A DNA stretch of 64,000 bases from Azospirillum tabaci (lineage in GTDB: Bacteria > Pseudomonadota > Alphaproteobacteria > Azospirillales > Azospirillaceae): assembly GCF_014596085.1 (NCBI RefSeq), contig NZ_JACCJY010000035.1, positions 1-64,000 of the forward strand, given 5' to 3'. Below are positions 22,639-30,641 of this stretch, piece by piece (the stretch's first letter is position 1; every line of letters starts with the position of its first letter). The position numbers and the translations under genes are program-made. The notes below the pieces were generated by a model that was given only the letters and a program-made list of their open reading frames with translations, was not told the DNA's origin and made no database searches.

Positions 22639-23373
22639 CTACCGCGCCTCCAACCACGCCAACGCCGCCGCCGCGTCGTGCACCTCGGCCACGCCATTAC
22701 CAGGGGGCCGCTCGACCATCACCACGGGAATGCCCCGGCGGCGGGCGGCCTCCAGCTTCGCTTCCGTAGCGCTCCCGCCACTGTTCTTGCTGACGATGAC
22801 ATCCACCCGATGCTCCTCCAGCAGGGCGCATTCTCCCTCCAGCGTGAAGGGGCCGCGGTCGAGGATCAGGCGGTAATCCGGCAGCTTCGGCGCCGGCTCC
22901 GGCGGATCGACGGCGCGGATCAGGTAACGTTTGTCCGGCACCGCCTCGAAGGTCGCGACCTCCTGTCGGCCGATGGTCAGGAAGACGCTTTCGCCAAGCG
23001 GGCGCAGAGCCTCGGCGGCGGCCACCATGTCCGGCACGCCGATCCAGCGGTCGCCCTCGCCCGGCACCCACGGCTTGCGGGTCAGCACCAGCAGCGGCAC
23101 GCCCACCCGCGCGCAGGCCGCCGCAGCGTTGGCGGAGATCTGGTCGGCGAAGGGATGCGTCGCGTCCACCACCGCTGCGACCCCGGTCTCGACGAGGTGC
23201 GCCGCCAGCCCCTCCAGCCCGCCGAAGCCGCCGATGCGGGTCGGCAAGGGCGGCAGGACCGGCTGCTTGGTGCGCCCGGCCAGCGACACCGCCGCGTCAA
23301 TGCGCGGGTGGCCGCCGAGCAGGCGGGCCAGCGCCGTCGCTTCGGTGGTGCCGCCCAGAATCAGCGCCTTCAT
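22639..23373 (-). CDS. cobK: Precorrin-6A reductase CobK (minus strand, embedded in plus-strand cob genes)
   Basis: A 244-residue NADPH-dependent reductase giving precorrin-6B (dihydroprecorrin-6). The start KALILGGTTEATALARLL, DATHPFADQISANAAAAC near 90, FLTIGRQEVATFEAV near 140 and IVSKNSGGSATEAKLEAAR near 200 are classic CobK. The ATG at 23373 has a very strong ribosome site, AAGGAGGA, five bases upstream. The gene points against its neighbours: it converges with cobJ and diverges from cobL with only 23 bases between start codons, so its mRNA 5' end must overlap or abut cobL. Confidence 0.94.
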   Translation of the reverse strand: MKALILGGTTEATALARLLGGHPRIDAAVSLAGRTKQPVLPPLPTRIGGFGGLEGLAAHLVETGVAAVVDATHPFADQISANAAAACARVGVPLLVLTRKPWVPGEGDRWIGVPDMVAAAEALRPLGESVFLTIGRQEVATFEAVPDKRYLIRAVDPPEPAPKLPDYRLILDRGPFTLEGECALLEEHRVDVIVSKNSGGSATEAKLEAARRRGIPVVMVERPPGNGVAEVHDAAAALAWLEAR

Positions 23374-23396
23374 GCTTGTCCTCCTTGGGGTGCGCC

Positions 23397-24623
23397 ATGA
23401 TTAGCACAGGACCGGGGCGTTGGCTGAGCGTCGTCGGCATCGGCGAGGACGGGTGGGACGGTCTGTCACCCGCCGCCCGCGCGCTGGTGGAAGGCGCGGA
23501 CCTGCTGGCCGGCGGCGCCCGCCATCTGGCGCTGGTGCCGGAAGCCGCCGGACAGGAGCGCCTGCCCTGGCCCTCCCCCCTGTCGGACGCCTACCCCGCC
23601 CTGCTGGAGCGGCGCGGTCAACGGGTCTGCGTGCTGGCGAGCGGCGACCCGTCCTGGTACGGCATCGGCGCCACCCTGTCGAAACTCGTTTCGGTTGAAG
23701 AACTGTCGATCGTTCCGGCCCCGTCATCCTTCAGTCTGGCTGCTGCCCGCCTGGGCTGGCCGTTGCAGGAGTGCGGCACATTGACGGTGCATGGCCGCCC
23801 GTTGGAGCTGGTCATTCCGTATCTGCAACCGGGCGCGCGGCTGCTGGTTCTGTGCTGGGACGGAACGACCCCGGCCAAGCTGGCGGCGCTGCTGACGGCG
23901 CGCGGCTTCGGACCGTCGCGCCTGACGGCTCTGGAATCCATGGGTGGACCGCGCGAGCGCAGCATCGTTGCGACGGCGGAAGAGTGGCCGGCGGAGCGCG
24001 TGGCCGACCTGAACACGCTGGCGGTGGAGTGCCTCGCCGCGCCCGGCGCCCGCGCCCTGCCCCGCACGCCGGGCCTGCCCGACGACTGGTTCGAGCATGA
24101 CGGCCAGATCACCAAGCGCGAAATCCGCGCCGTCACCCTGTCCTGGCTGGCGCCGCGCCGCGGCGAGCTGCTGTGGGACATCGGCGCCGGCTCCGGTTCC
24201 ATCGGCGTCGAATGGATGCTGAGCGACCCGACCAACCGCGCCATTGCGGTGGAGCACAAGGCCGACCGCGCCGCCCGCATCCTCGCCAACGCCGCCGCCT
24301 TCGGCGTGCCAGGGCTGGACCTGGTGCGCGGCAAGGCGCCGGAGGCGTTGGACGGGCTGCCGGCGCCGGACGCCGTGTTCATCGGCGGCGGGCTGACCAA
24401 CGACGGGGTGCTGGACGCCTGCTGGTCGGCGCTGAAGCCCGGCGGGCGGATCGTCGCCAACGCTGTGACGCTGGAGAGCGAGGCGATGCTCATCGCCACC
24501 CACAAGCGGCTGGGCGGGCAGTTGTCGCAGATCGCCGTCAGCCGCGCCGCCCCCATCGGCGGCTTCACCGGCTGGCGCCCGCTGATGCCGGTCACGCTGT
24601 GGCTGGCGGAGAAGCCGCAGTGA
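23397..24623 (+). CDS. cobL: Precorrin-6Y C5,15-methyltransferase (decarboxylating) CobL
   Basis: A 408-residue two-domain enzyme. The N-terminal half (CbiE-like tetrapyrrole methylase: WLSVVGIGEDGWDGLSPAAR near 9-28) methylates C5, and the C-terminal half (CbiT-like Rossmann methylase: LLWDIGAGSGSIGVEWML near 257) methylates C15 and decarboxylates the acetate side chain. Both SAM-binding loops look intact. The ATG at 23397 is preferred over a TTG at 23376, although neither has a strong ribosome site. It overlaps cobE by four bases (GTGA). Confidence 0.93.
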   Translation: MISTGPGRWLSVVGIGEDGWDGLSPAARALVEGADLLAGGARHLALVPEAAGQERLPWPSPLSDAYPALLERRGQRVCVLASGDPSWYGIGATLSKLVSVEELSIVPAPSSFSLAAARLGWPLQECGTLTVHGRPLELVIPYLQPGARLLVLCWDGTTPAKLAALLTARGFGPSRLTALESMGGPRERSIVATAEEWPAERVADLNTLAVECLAAPGARALPRTPGLPDDWFEHDGQITKREIRAVTLSWLAPRRGELLWDIGAGSGSIGVEWMLSDPTNRAIAVEHKADRAARILANAAAFGVPGLDLVRGKAPEALDGLPAPDAVFIGGGLTNDGVLDACWSALKPGGRIVANAVTLESEAMLIATHKRLGGQLSQIAVSRAAPIGGFTGWRPLMPVTLWLAEKPQ

Positions 24624-25030
24624 CGGCGGATCGATTCATCGCGGCGGGAATCGGTTGCCGGGCCGGCTGTCCCGGTGACGAGATCGCCGGGCTGCTCCGC
24701 TCCGCCTTCGAGGAGGCCGCGCTGGACGAGGCCGCGCGCCGCGCCGTGCAATTGGCGGCACCGATGCGCAAACGCAACGAGGCCGGGGTGGCGGAGGCGG
24801 CACGCCTGCTCGCCCTGCCGCTGCGGTTCGTTGACGATTCAGCGTTGGCCGCGGCGCAGGACCGGGTGCAGACCCGCTCCGCCCGCGTCAAGTCCGCCGT
24901 GGGCGTCGCCTCGGTCGCCGAGGCCGCCGCCCTGGCCGCCGCAGGGCCGGGCTCCACCCTTCTGCTGCCGCGCCGTTCCACCCCGCGCGCCACCTGCGCG
25001 CTGGCGATTTCTGGGGAAGTTTCCGCATGA
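24620..25030 (+). CDS. cobE: CobE-type protein (CbiG C-terminal domain-like)
   Basis: A 136-residue protein beginning FIAAGIGCRAGCPGDEIAGLL, then VGVASVAEAAALAAAGPGSTLLLPR, the two most recognisable stretches of the CobE/GbiG_C family. CobE is found beside aerobic cobalamin genes and its exact role is still debated; it matches the C-terminal part of CbiG. The start is a GTG at 24620 inside the cobL stop (GTGA), and its end overlaps cobM (ATGA), so it is tightly coupled. Confidence 0.88.
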   Translation: MTADRFIAAGIGCRAGCPGDEIAGLLRSAFEEAALDEAARRAVQLAAPMRKRNEAGVAEAARLLALPLRFVDDSALAAAQDRVQTRSARVKSAVGVASVAEAAALAAAGPGSTLLLPRRSTPRATCALAISGEVSA

Positions 25031-25788
25031 CCGTGCATTTCATCGGCGCCGGACCGGGCGCGCCCGACCTGTTGACCCTGCGCGGGCGCGACCTGATCGC
25101 GTCCTGCCCGGTCTGCCTCTACGCCGGGTCGCTGGTGCCGAAGGAGATCATCGCCCACGCCCCGCCGGGCGCCCGGATCATCGACACCGCCCCGATGACG
25201 CTCGACCAGATCGTCGCCGAGTTCACGGCGGCGCACGCGGCCGGGCAGGACGTGGCGCGGCTGCACTCCGGCGACCTGTCGGTCTACAGCGCGCTCGGCG
25301 AGCAGACGCGGGCGCTGCGGGAACTGGGCATTCCCTACGACATCACGCCGGGCGTGCCGGCCTTCGCCGCGGCCTCGGCCGCGCTGGGGCGGGAGCTGAC
25401 CCTGCCGGAGGTCAGCCAGACGCTGATTTTGACACGGACGGAGGGCCGCGCCTCCGCCATGCCGGCGAACGAGACTTTGGAGGTTCTGGGGCGGTCGGGC
25501 GCCACGCTGGCCATCCACCTGTCGATCCACGTCGTCGACCGGGTGGTGGAGCGGCTGACCCCGCTCTACGGCGCGGACTGCCCGGCGGCGGTGGTCTACC
25601 GGGCGACCTGGCCGGACGAGCGCGTGCTGCGCGGCACGCTGGCCGACATCGCCGCCCAGGTGGCGGACTCGCCGATGGAGCGCACCGCCCTGATCCTGGT
25701 CGGCCCGGCGCTGGGTGTGGAGGATTTCCGGTGCAGCGCGCTCTACGACGGGTCGCATGTGCGCCGCTACCGGGGGCTGGGGGAGTGA
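25027..25788 (+). CDS. cobM: Precorrin-4 C11-methyltransferase CobM
   Basis: A 253-residue tetrapyrrole methylase that makes precorrin-5. The N-terminus VHFIGAGPGAPDLLTLRGRDLI, CLYAGSLVPKEII near 37, RLHSGDLSVYSALGEQ near 78, DITPGVPAFAAASAALGREL near 102 and LTRTEGRAS near 134 are all typical of CobM/CbiF. The ATG at 25027 overlaps the cobE stop. It ends before a palindromic repeat and the convergent cbiD. Confidence 0.94.
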   Translation: MTVHFIGAGPGAPDLLTLRGRDLIASCPVCLYAGSLVPKEIIAHAPPGARIIDTAPMTLDQIVAEFTAAHAAGQDVARLHSGDLSVYSALGEQTRALRELGIPYDITPGVPAFAAASAALGRELTLPEVSQTLILTRTEGRASAMPANETLEVLGRSGATLAIHLSIHVVDRVVERLTPLYGADCPAAVVYRATWPDERVLRGTLADIAAQVADSPMERTALILVGPALGVEDFRCSALYDGSHVRRYRGLGE

Positions 25789-25803
25789 GGAAGCTCTTTT
25801 CTT

Positions 25804-25909
25804 CCTCTCCCTGGGGAGAGGGGCGGGGTGAGGGGGTCCGGCGGTTGCTGAACGTTCCGGTCCCCCCTGAACCCCCTCACCCTAACCCTCTCCCCAGGGG
25901 GGAGAGGGG
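25804..25909. repeat. Palindromic repeat at the cobM/cbiD convergent junction
   Basis: CCTCTCCCTGGGGAGAGG at the left and CCTCTCCCCAGGGGGGAGAGG at the right are each self-complementary, and the segments GGGTGAGGGGGTCC / CCCCCTCACCC pair across the unit. It fills the gap between converging genes, as the repeat at 22491 does for cobJ/cobK. Confidence 0.78.
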
Positions 25910-25910
25910 A

Positions 25911-27035
25911 CTAGGACCCCGCCCACCCGGACGTTCCGACGATGTTGCCCTGGCGGTCGGTGACCAGCACCTCGACCGACACGGGGGCGCCGTCCAACGT
26001 GTCCAGCGCGGTGCGCTGCGCCAGTACCGCCACGCGGTCGGCCAGCGGCAGGCCGGCCTCCTTGGCGATGCCCAGGACCTGCGCGGCGGTGTTGGCGCTC
26101 CGGGCTTCCGCCACGGTGTCGGGGTTGGCACCCAGCTCGGCCATGCGGTCGGCCAGCCAGTCGAGATCGACGTTGCCGCGCTTGGAGTGCAGATCGAGCA
26201 GGCCGCGCGCCAGCTTGCCGAACTTGGCGAAGCCGCCGCACAGGGTCAGGCGCGGGATCGGGTGGCGGCGCAGGTACTTCAGCGTGCCCCCCGCGAAATC
26301 GCCCATGTCGAGCAGCGCGTGCTCGGGCAGGCCGTAGCGCGCGACGACCGCCTTTTCCGAGGTGTCGCCGGTGCAGGCCGCAACGTGGCCCAGCCCCGCC
26401 GCCCGCGCTACGTCGACGCCGCGCTGGATGGAGGCGATCCAGGCAGCACACGAATAGGGCACGACGATCCCCGTCGTCCCCAGGATCGACAGGCCGCCGA
26501 GGATGCCCAGACGCGGGTTCATGGTGCGGCGGGCCAGCGCCTCCCCATTCTCCACGGAAATTTCGACAATGACGTCGGGGGCCTCGCCGGCCAGCGCGGC
26601 GGCCTCCTCGACCGCTTGGCGGATCATCGCGCGGGGCACCGGGTTGATGGCCGGTTCGCCGACGGGGACCGGCAGGCCGGGGCGGGTCACCGTGCCCACC
26701 CCCTCCCCCGCGCGGAAGACGACGCCCTGGCCGGGCTGCCCGCGGCTGACTCGGGCGCGGATCAGCGCGCCGTGGGTCACGTCCGGGTCGTCGCCGGCGT
26801 CCTTGACCACCCCCGCCGCCGCCCAGCCGTCGCCGCGCTCCGTCCAGGCGAGCGCAAAGGCTGGCGTCTGGCCGCCGGGCAGGGTTACCGTCACCGGATC
26901 GGGAAAGTCGCCGGAGAACAGCGCTCCGCAGGCCGCGCGCGCGGCGGCGGTGGCGCAGGTGCCCGTCGTCCAGCCCCGCCGCAACGTTTTCCCGTCGCCG
27001 TCCACACCGATTTCCGTCGCTGAGTGCTCGTCCAT
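25911..27035 (-). CDS. cbiD: Cobalt-precorrin-5B C1-methyltransferase CbiD (minus strand, embedded)
   Basis: A 374-residue CbiD-family protein. Characteristic stretches are RRGWTTGTCATAAARAAC near 19-36, INPVPRAMIRQAVEEA near 135, NPRLGILGGLSILGTTGIV near 185, ACTGDTSEKAVV near 230 and LCGGFAKFGKLARG near 275. CbiD methylates C1 in the anaerobic pathway; the aerobic counterpart CobF is absent from the window, so CbiD probably replaces it. The ATG at 27035 overlaps the cobA ATG on the other strand (sequence CATG). No clear ribosome site is seen, so a slightly downstream start is possible. Confidence 0.93.
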   Translation of the reverse strand: MDEHSATEIGVDGDGKTLRRGWTTGTCATAAARAACGALFSGDFPDPVTVTLPGGQTPAFALAWTERGDGWAAAGVVKDAGDDPDVTHGALIRARVSRGQPGQGVVFRAGEGVGTVTRPGLPVPVGEPAINPVPRAMIRQAVEEAAALAGEAPDVIVEISVENGEALARRTMNPRLGILGGLSILGTTGIVVPYSCAAWIASIQRGVDVARAAGLGHVAACTGDTSEKAVVARYGLPEHALLDMGDFAGGTLKYLRRHPIPRLTLCGGFAKFGKLARGLLDLHSKRGNVDLDWLADRMAELGANPDTVAEARSANTAAQVLGIAKEAGLPLADRVAVLAQRTALDTLDGAPVSVEVLVTDRQGNIVGTSGWAGS

Positions 27036-27840
27036 GACCGCAGAGCCGTCGCCCGACTCCCTTTCTCTTCCTTTGGAACTGGCCGACTTCCGGCCCGGCA
27101 GCGTGTGGCTGGCGGGGGCCGGTCCCGGCGACCCCGGCCTGCTGACCCTGCTGGCCCTGCAAGGTCTAAGGCAAGCCGACGTGATCGTCCACGACGCGCT
27201 GGTCGGTGAACGGATCATGGCGCTGGCGGCGCCCTCGGCAAGACTGGAGTTCGCGGGCAAACGCGGCGGAAAGCCCTCCGCCCACCAGGACGACATCACC
27301 AACCGCCTGATCGAGCTGGCGGGCGAGGGGCACCGCGTGCTGCGGCTGAAGGGCGGCGACCCCTTCGTCTTCGGGCGCGGCGGGGAGGAGGCGCAGGCTC
27401 TGGCCGAGCGGGGCATCCCCTTCCGCATCATCCCCGGCATCACGGCGGGCATCGCCGGCCCGGCCTACGCCGGCATTCCGGCCACCCACCGCACGGCGAA
27501 CCAGGCGGTGATCCTGGCGACCGGCCATTCCTGCGCGGGCGGGCCGGACTGGAAGGCGCTGGCCGCGACGGGCGCGCCGCTGATCCTCTACATGGCCTGG
27601 AAGGGCCTGCCCGGCATCGCCGCCGCGCTGATGGAGGGCGGGCGGCCCGCCGACACGCCGGTCGGCGTGGTGACCGACGCGACGACCGAGCGGCAGCGCG
27701 TGCTGGTCACCACGCTCGGCACCTGCGTCGCCGACCTGGAGGCGAGCGGGATGGAGCCCCCGGCCATCATCGTGATCGGCGAGGTGGTGCGGCTGCGCCC
27801 CGTGCTCGACTGGCTGCCCAAGGAGCTTCCCCATGGCTGA
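27034..27840 (+). CDS. cobA: Uroporphyrinogen-III C-methyltransferase (SUMT) CobA
   Basis: A 268-residue SAM-dependent enzyme that makes precorrin-2, the branch point to cobalamin and siroheme. Signatures are VWLAGAGPGDPGLLTLLAL near 26-44, VLRLKGGDPFVFGRGGEEA near 104, IPGITAGIAGPAYAGIPATH near 137 and ILYMAWKGL near 186. It lacks the CysG dehydrogenase/ferrochelatase domain, so it is the short CobA form. Its ATG (27034) overlaps the cbiD start on the opposite strand, so any private promoter lies inside cbiD. The end overlaps cobB by eight bases. Confidence 0.93.
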   Translation: MTAEPSPDSLSLPLELADFRPGSVWLAGAGPGDPGLLTLLALQGLRQADVIVHDALVGERIMALAAPSARLEFAGKRGGKPSAHQDDITNRLIELAGEGHRVLRLKGGDPFVFGRGGEEAQALAERGIPFRIIPGITAGIAGPAYAGIPATHRTANQAVILATGHSCAGGPDWKALAATGAPLILYMAWKGLPGIAAALMEGGRPADTPVGVVTDATTERQRVLVTTLGTCVADLEASGMEPPAIIVIGEVVRLRPVLDWLPKELPHG

Positions 27841-29179
27841 GGCCCCTATGTCTGAGGCTGCGCCACGCGGGCTGATCGTCGGAGCGCCGGCGTCCGGCAC
27901 CGGCAAGACCACCGTCACGCTGGGGCTGCTGGTCGCGCTGAAGGCGCGCGGCCTGCGCGTCGGCGCGGTAAAGGCGGGGCCGGACTACATCGACCCGGCC
28001 TTCCATCAGGCGGCAACCGGGCGGCCCAGCGTCAACCTCGACAACTGGGCGATGGGGCCGGACCTGCTGGACTCGTTGGCCCGCCGCGCCGGGGAGGGCA
28101 CCGACCTGCTGGTCTGCGAGGCGCTGATGGGCCTGTTCGACGGGGTGGCGGGCGTCGGGGCGACCGGCACCGGGGCCACGTCGGAGCTGGCCGCCCGCAC
28201 CGGCTGGCCGGTGATCCTGGTGGTCAACGCCAAGGGCCAGTCGCAGTCCGCCGCCGCCCTGGTCAAGGGCTTCGCCACCTACCGCGACGATGTGCGGATC
28301 GGAGGGGTGATCCTGAACAACATCGCCAGCCCGCGCCACCTCGCTTTGGCCGGTGGCGCCATCGAGGCGCTGGGCATCCCCGTCCTCGGTTCGCTTCCCC
28401 GCACCCCCGATGTGATCCTGCCCGAACGCCATCTCGGCCTGATCCAGGCGGAGGAGACGGCGGACCTTCAGGAGCGTTTGGCGGCGCTGGGCCGCTTCAT
28501 CGCGCAGCATGTCGATCTCGACCGGGTGGCGGCACTCGCCGCCCCCTCCCGCGCGCCGGAAGGGAGCTTTGCCCCCGCCCTGCCGCCACTGGGCCAGCGC
28601 ATCGCCATCGCGCGCGACGCCGCCTTCACCTTCGTCTACCCGCACCTGCTGGAGGGCTGGCGCGCGGCAGGCGCCGAGGTGACGCACTTCTCGCCCCTGG
28701 CCGACGAGGCGCCGCCCGACGACGCGGACGCCGTCTATCTGCCCGGCGGCTATCCCGAACTGCACGCCGGACGGCTCGCCACCGCCGGACGCTTCCGCGA
28801 CGGCATGCATCGCGTCGCCGCCCTCGGGCGCCCGGTCTATGGCGAGTGCGGCGGCTACATGGCGCTGGGCGAATCGCTGGAGGACGCGGCGGGCACCACC
28901 CACCCGATGCTCGGGCTGCTGGGGGTGCGGACCTCCTTCGCCAAGCGCAAGCTGCACCTGGGATACCGGCGCGCCGTCCTGCTCGGCGACACGCCGCTCG
29001 GTCGGTCGGGCACGGCGCTGCGCGGGCACGAGTTCCACTACGCCTCGATCCTCGACCGTGGGTCCGACGAGCCGCTGGTCACCGCCACGGCGGCGGACGG
29101 GTCGGACCTCGGGCCGCTCGGCGGGCGGCGGGGCAGCGTCTTCGCCTCGTTCTTCCATGTGATTGCGGCGGACCGATGA
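27833..29179 (+). CDS. cobB: Hydrogenobyrinic/cobyrinic acid a,c-diamide synthase CobB
   Basis: A 448-residue glutamine amidotransferase that amidates the a and c side chains using ATP and glutamine. The P-loop is GAPASGTGKTTVTLGLL near 16-32, followed by KAGPDYIDPAFHQAATGR; the class I glutaminase domain has the nucleophile Cys in YGECGGYMALG near 340 and ALRGHEFHYASIL near 400. The ATG at 27833 overlaps the cobA stop, and the end overlaps bluB (ATGA). Product feeds CobNST. Confidence 0.94.
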   Translation: MAEAPMSEAAPRGLIVGAPASGTGKTTVTLGLLVALKARGLRVGAVKAGPDYIDPAFHQAATGRPSVNLDNWAMGPDLLDSLARRAGEGTDLLVCEALMGLFDGVAGVGATGTGATSELAARTGWPVILVVNAKGQSQSAAALVKGFATYRDDVRIGGVILNNIASPRHLALAGGAIEALGIPVLGSLPRTPDVILPERHLGLIQAEETADLQERLAALGRFIAQHVDLDRVAALAAPSRAPEGSFAPALPPLGQRIAIARDAAFTFVYPHLLEGWRAAGAEVTHFSPLADEAPPDDADAVYLPGGYPELHAGRLATAGRFRDGMHRVAALGRPVYGECGGYMALGESLEDAAGTTHPMLGLLGVRTSFAKRKLHLGYRRAVLLGDTPLGRSGTALRGHEFHYASILDRGSDEPLVTATAADGSDLGPLGGRRGSVFASFFHVIAADR

Positions 29180-29835
29180 GCGACCACGCCTTCGCGCCGG
29201 AGGAGCGGGACGCGCTCTACAAGGCGATCTTCTCGCGCCGCGACGTGCGCGGGCAGTTCGCCCCCGATCCGGTGCCCGAGGAGGTGCTGACCCGCGTGCT
29301 GACCGCCGCGCACCACGCGCCGTCGGTCGGCTTCATGCAGCCCTGGAACTTCATCGTCGTCCAGGACCCGGCGGTGAAGGCCCGCGTGCACGCCGATTTC
29401 TCCCAGGCCAACGAAGAGGCCGCCGCCCTCTTCACCGGGGAGCGCAAGGCGCTCTACAGCCGCCTGAAGCTGGAAGGCATCCGCGAAGCGCCGGTCAACC
29501 TGTGCATCACCTGCGACCGCGAGCGCTCCGGCCCGGTGGTTCTGGGGCGGACGCACATCCCGACCATGGACCTCTATTCCTGCGTCTGCGCCGTGCAGAA
29601 TCTCTGGCTGGCCGCGCGGGCGGAAGGGTTGGGCGTCGGCTGGGTCAGCATCCTGCACGAGGACAAGCTGCGCGAAGCGCTGGGCATCCCGGAGCGGATC
29701 GTCCCGGTGGCCTATCTCTGCCTGGGCTACGTCTCCCATTTCCACGAGACGCCGGAACTGGAGAAAGCCGGCTGGCGCAGCCGGCTTCCCCTGGAGGACC
29801 TCGTCTTCCGCGACCGCTGGGGTGAGAGGACGTAG
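29176..29835 (+). CDS. bluB: 5,6-dimethylbenzimidazole synthase BluB
   Basis: A 219-residue flavin-destructase that converts reduced FMN and O2 to DMB, the lower ligand of cobalamin. The nitroreductase-like fold shows SRRDVRGQFAPDPV near 20-33, containing the Asp equivalent to Asp32 of the S. meliloti enzyme, HHAPSVGFMQPWNFIVV near 50-66 and GVGWVSILHEDKL near 153 with the conserved Ser. It is the last gene of the cob series, coupled to cobB, and ends 9 bases before the convergent bdcA-like gene. Confidence 0.94.
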   Translation: MSDHAFAPEERDALYKAIFSRRDVRGQFAPDPVPEEVLTRVLTAAHHAPSVGFMQPWNFIVVQDPAVKARVHADFSQANEEAAALFTGERKALYSRLKLEGIREAPVNLCITCDRERSGPVVLGRTHIPTMDLYSCVCAVQNLWLAARAEGLGVGWVSILHEDKLREALGIPERIVPVAYLCLGYVSHFHETPELEKAGWRSRLPLEDLVFRDRWGERT

Positions 29836-29844
29836 GAACCGCCG

Positions 29845-30558
29845 TCAGGCTCCGAAGCCACCGTCGATGGTCTGGAACGAGCCGGTGATCATCGCGCCGT
29901 GCGGGCCGGCGATGAAGGCGGTCAGTTCGGCGACCTCGCTGGCGTGGGCGTAGCGCTTGATGGCCATGAAACCGCGCATGGCCTCGGCCATCGGACCGTC
30001 GGCCGGATTCATGTCGCTGTCGGTCGGCCCCGGCTGGACGGCGTTGACGGTGATCCCGCGGTCGCCGAAGTCGCGCGCCAGGCCGCGCACCATGCCCTGG
30101 ACCGCCGCCTTGGTGAGCGCGTAGGCCGCCCCGCCCGCGAAGGGCATCCGGTCGCCGTTGACCGACCCGATGACGATGATGCGCCCCGGCCCGGTCATGT
30201 GGCGCGCCGCCTCGACCGCGGCGTGGTAAGGCCCGCGCACGTTGATGTCGATCATGCGATCCACCGCGTCGGGGTCGAAGGTCAGCGGATCGCCGATCAC
30301 CGCCACCCCGGCGTTGACGACCAGCACGTCCAGCGCGCCCCGCCCGGCCACCGTCGCGATCAGCGCGTCGCGGTCGGCGCTGTCGGTGCGGATCGCCTCG
30401 GACCCGGTCTCGGCGGCCAGCGCCGCAGCGGCCTCCGCCGAACCGGCGTAGGTGAAGGCGACGCGCCCGCCGCCCGACGCGAAGCGCTGGACGATGGCCT
30501 TGCCGATGCCCCGGCTGCCGCCCAGCACCAGGATGTTCTTTCCCGCGAAGTCGCTCAT
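29845..30558 (-). CDS. bdcA: BdcA-like short-chain dehydrogenase (c-di-GMP-binding biofilm dispersal type)
   Basis: A 237-residue SDR, the same length as E. coli BdcA and very similar to it by eye: GKNILVLGGSRGIGKAIV, FTYAGSAEAAAALAAETG, TDSADRDA, IGSVNGDRMPFAGGAAYALTK and VVQPGPTDSD-type regions (here NAVQPGPTDSDMNPADGPM). Catalytic Ser and Y-x3-K are present (near 138 and 151). BdcA is reported to bind cyclic di-GMP and promote biofilm dispersal; whether this protein does so is inference. The ribosome site AAGGA precedes the ATG at 30558. It is divergent from a TetR gene, as in E. coli. Confidence 0.85.
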   Translation of the reverse strand: MSDFAGKNILVLGGSRGIGKAIVQRFASGGGRVAFTYAGSAEAAAALAAETGSEAIRTDSADRDALIATVAGRGALDVLVVNAGVAVIGDPLTFDPDAVDRMIDINVRGPYHAAVEAARHMTGPGRIIVIGSVNGDRMPFAGGAAYALTKAAVQGMVRGLARDFGDRGITVNAVQPGPTDSDMNPADGPMAEAMRGFMAIKRYAHASEVAELTAFIAGPHGAMITGSFQTIDGGFGA

Positions 30559-30568
30559 GATCGGTTCC

Positions 30569-30597
30569 TTGAATTAATGTAGTGACCGCTATATAAA
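30569..30597 (+). promoter_or_regulatory. Candidate promoter for the TetR gene
   Basis: TTGAAT (30569-30574) and TATAAA (30592-30597) are separated by exactly 17 bases, a good sigma-70 arrangement pointing towards the TetR gene. The first operator-like palindrome (30580-30591) lies in the spacer, so a bound repressor would block it. A weaker opposite-strand promoter (TTGCGC, 17 bases, TTATAT) can be drawn for the bdcA-like gene. Confidence 0.5.
30580..30591. promoter_or_regulatory. Operator-like half palindrome (TetR site 1)
   Basis: TAGTGACCGCTA, an imperfect palindrome. A second copy, TAGTGACCACTA, lies exactly 50 bases further right. Both are between the divergent bdcA-like and TetR genes, as expected for autoregulation. 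Confidence 0.55.
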
Positions 30598-30629
30598 ATC
30601 GGCAGAGGGCATCGCGCAAGGTTTTTCTA

Positions 30630-30641
30630 TAGTGACCACTA
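30630..30641. promoter_or_regulatory. Operator-like palindrome (TetR site 2)
   Basis: TAGTGACCACTA, with arms TAGTG and CACTA around AC. It overlaps the GTG taken as the TetR start, so repressor binding would also hinder translation-start transcription there, or the true start is the TTG at 30650. Confidence 0.55.
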
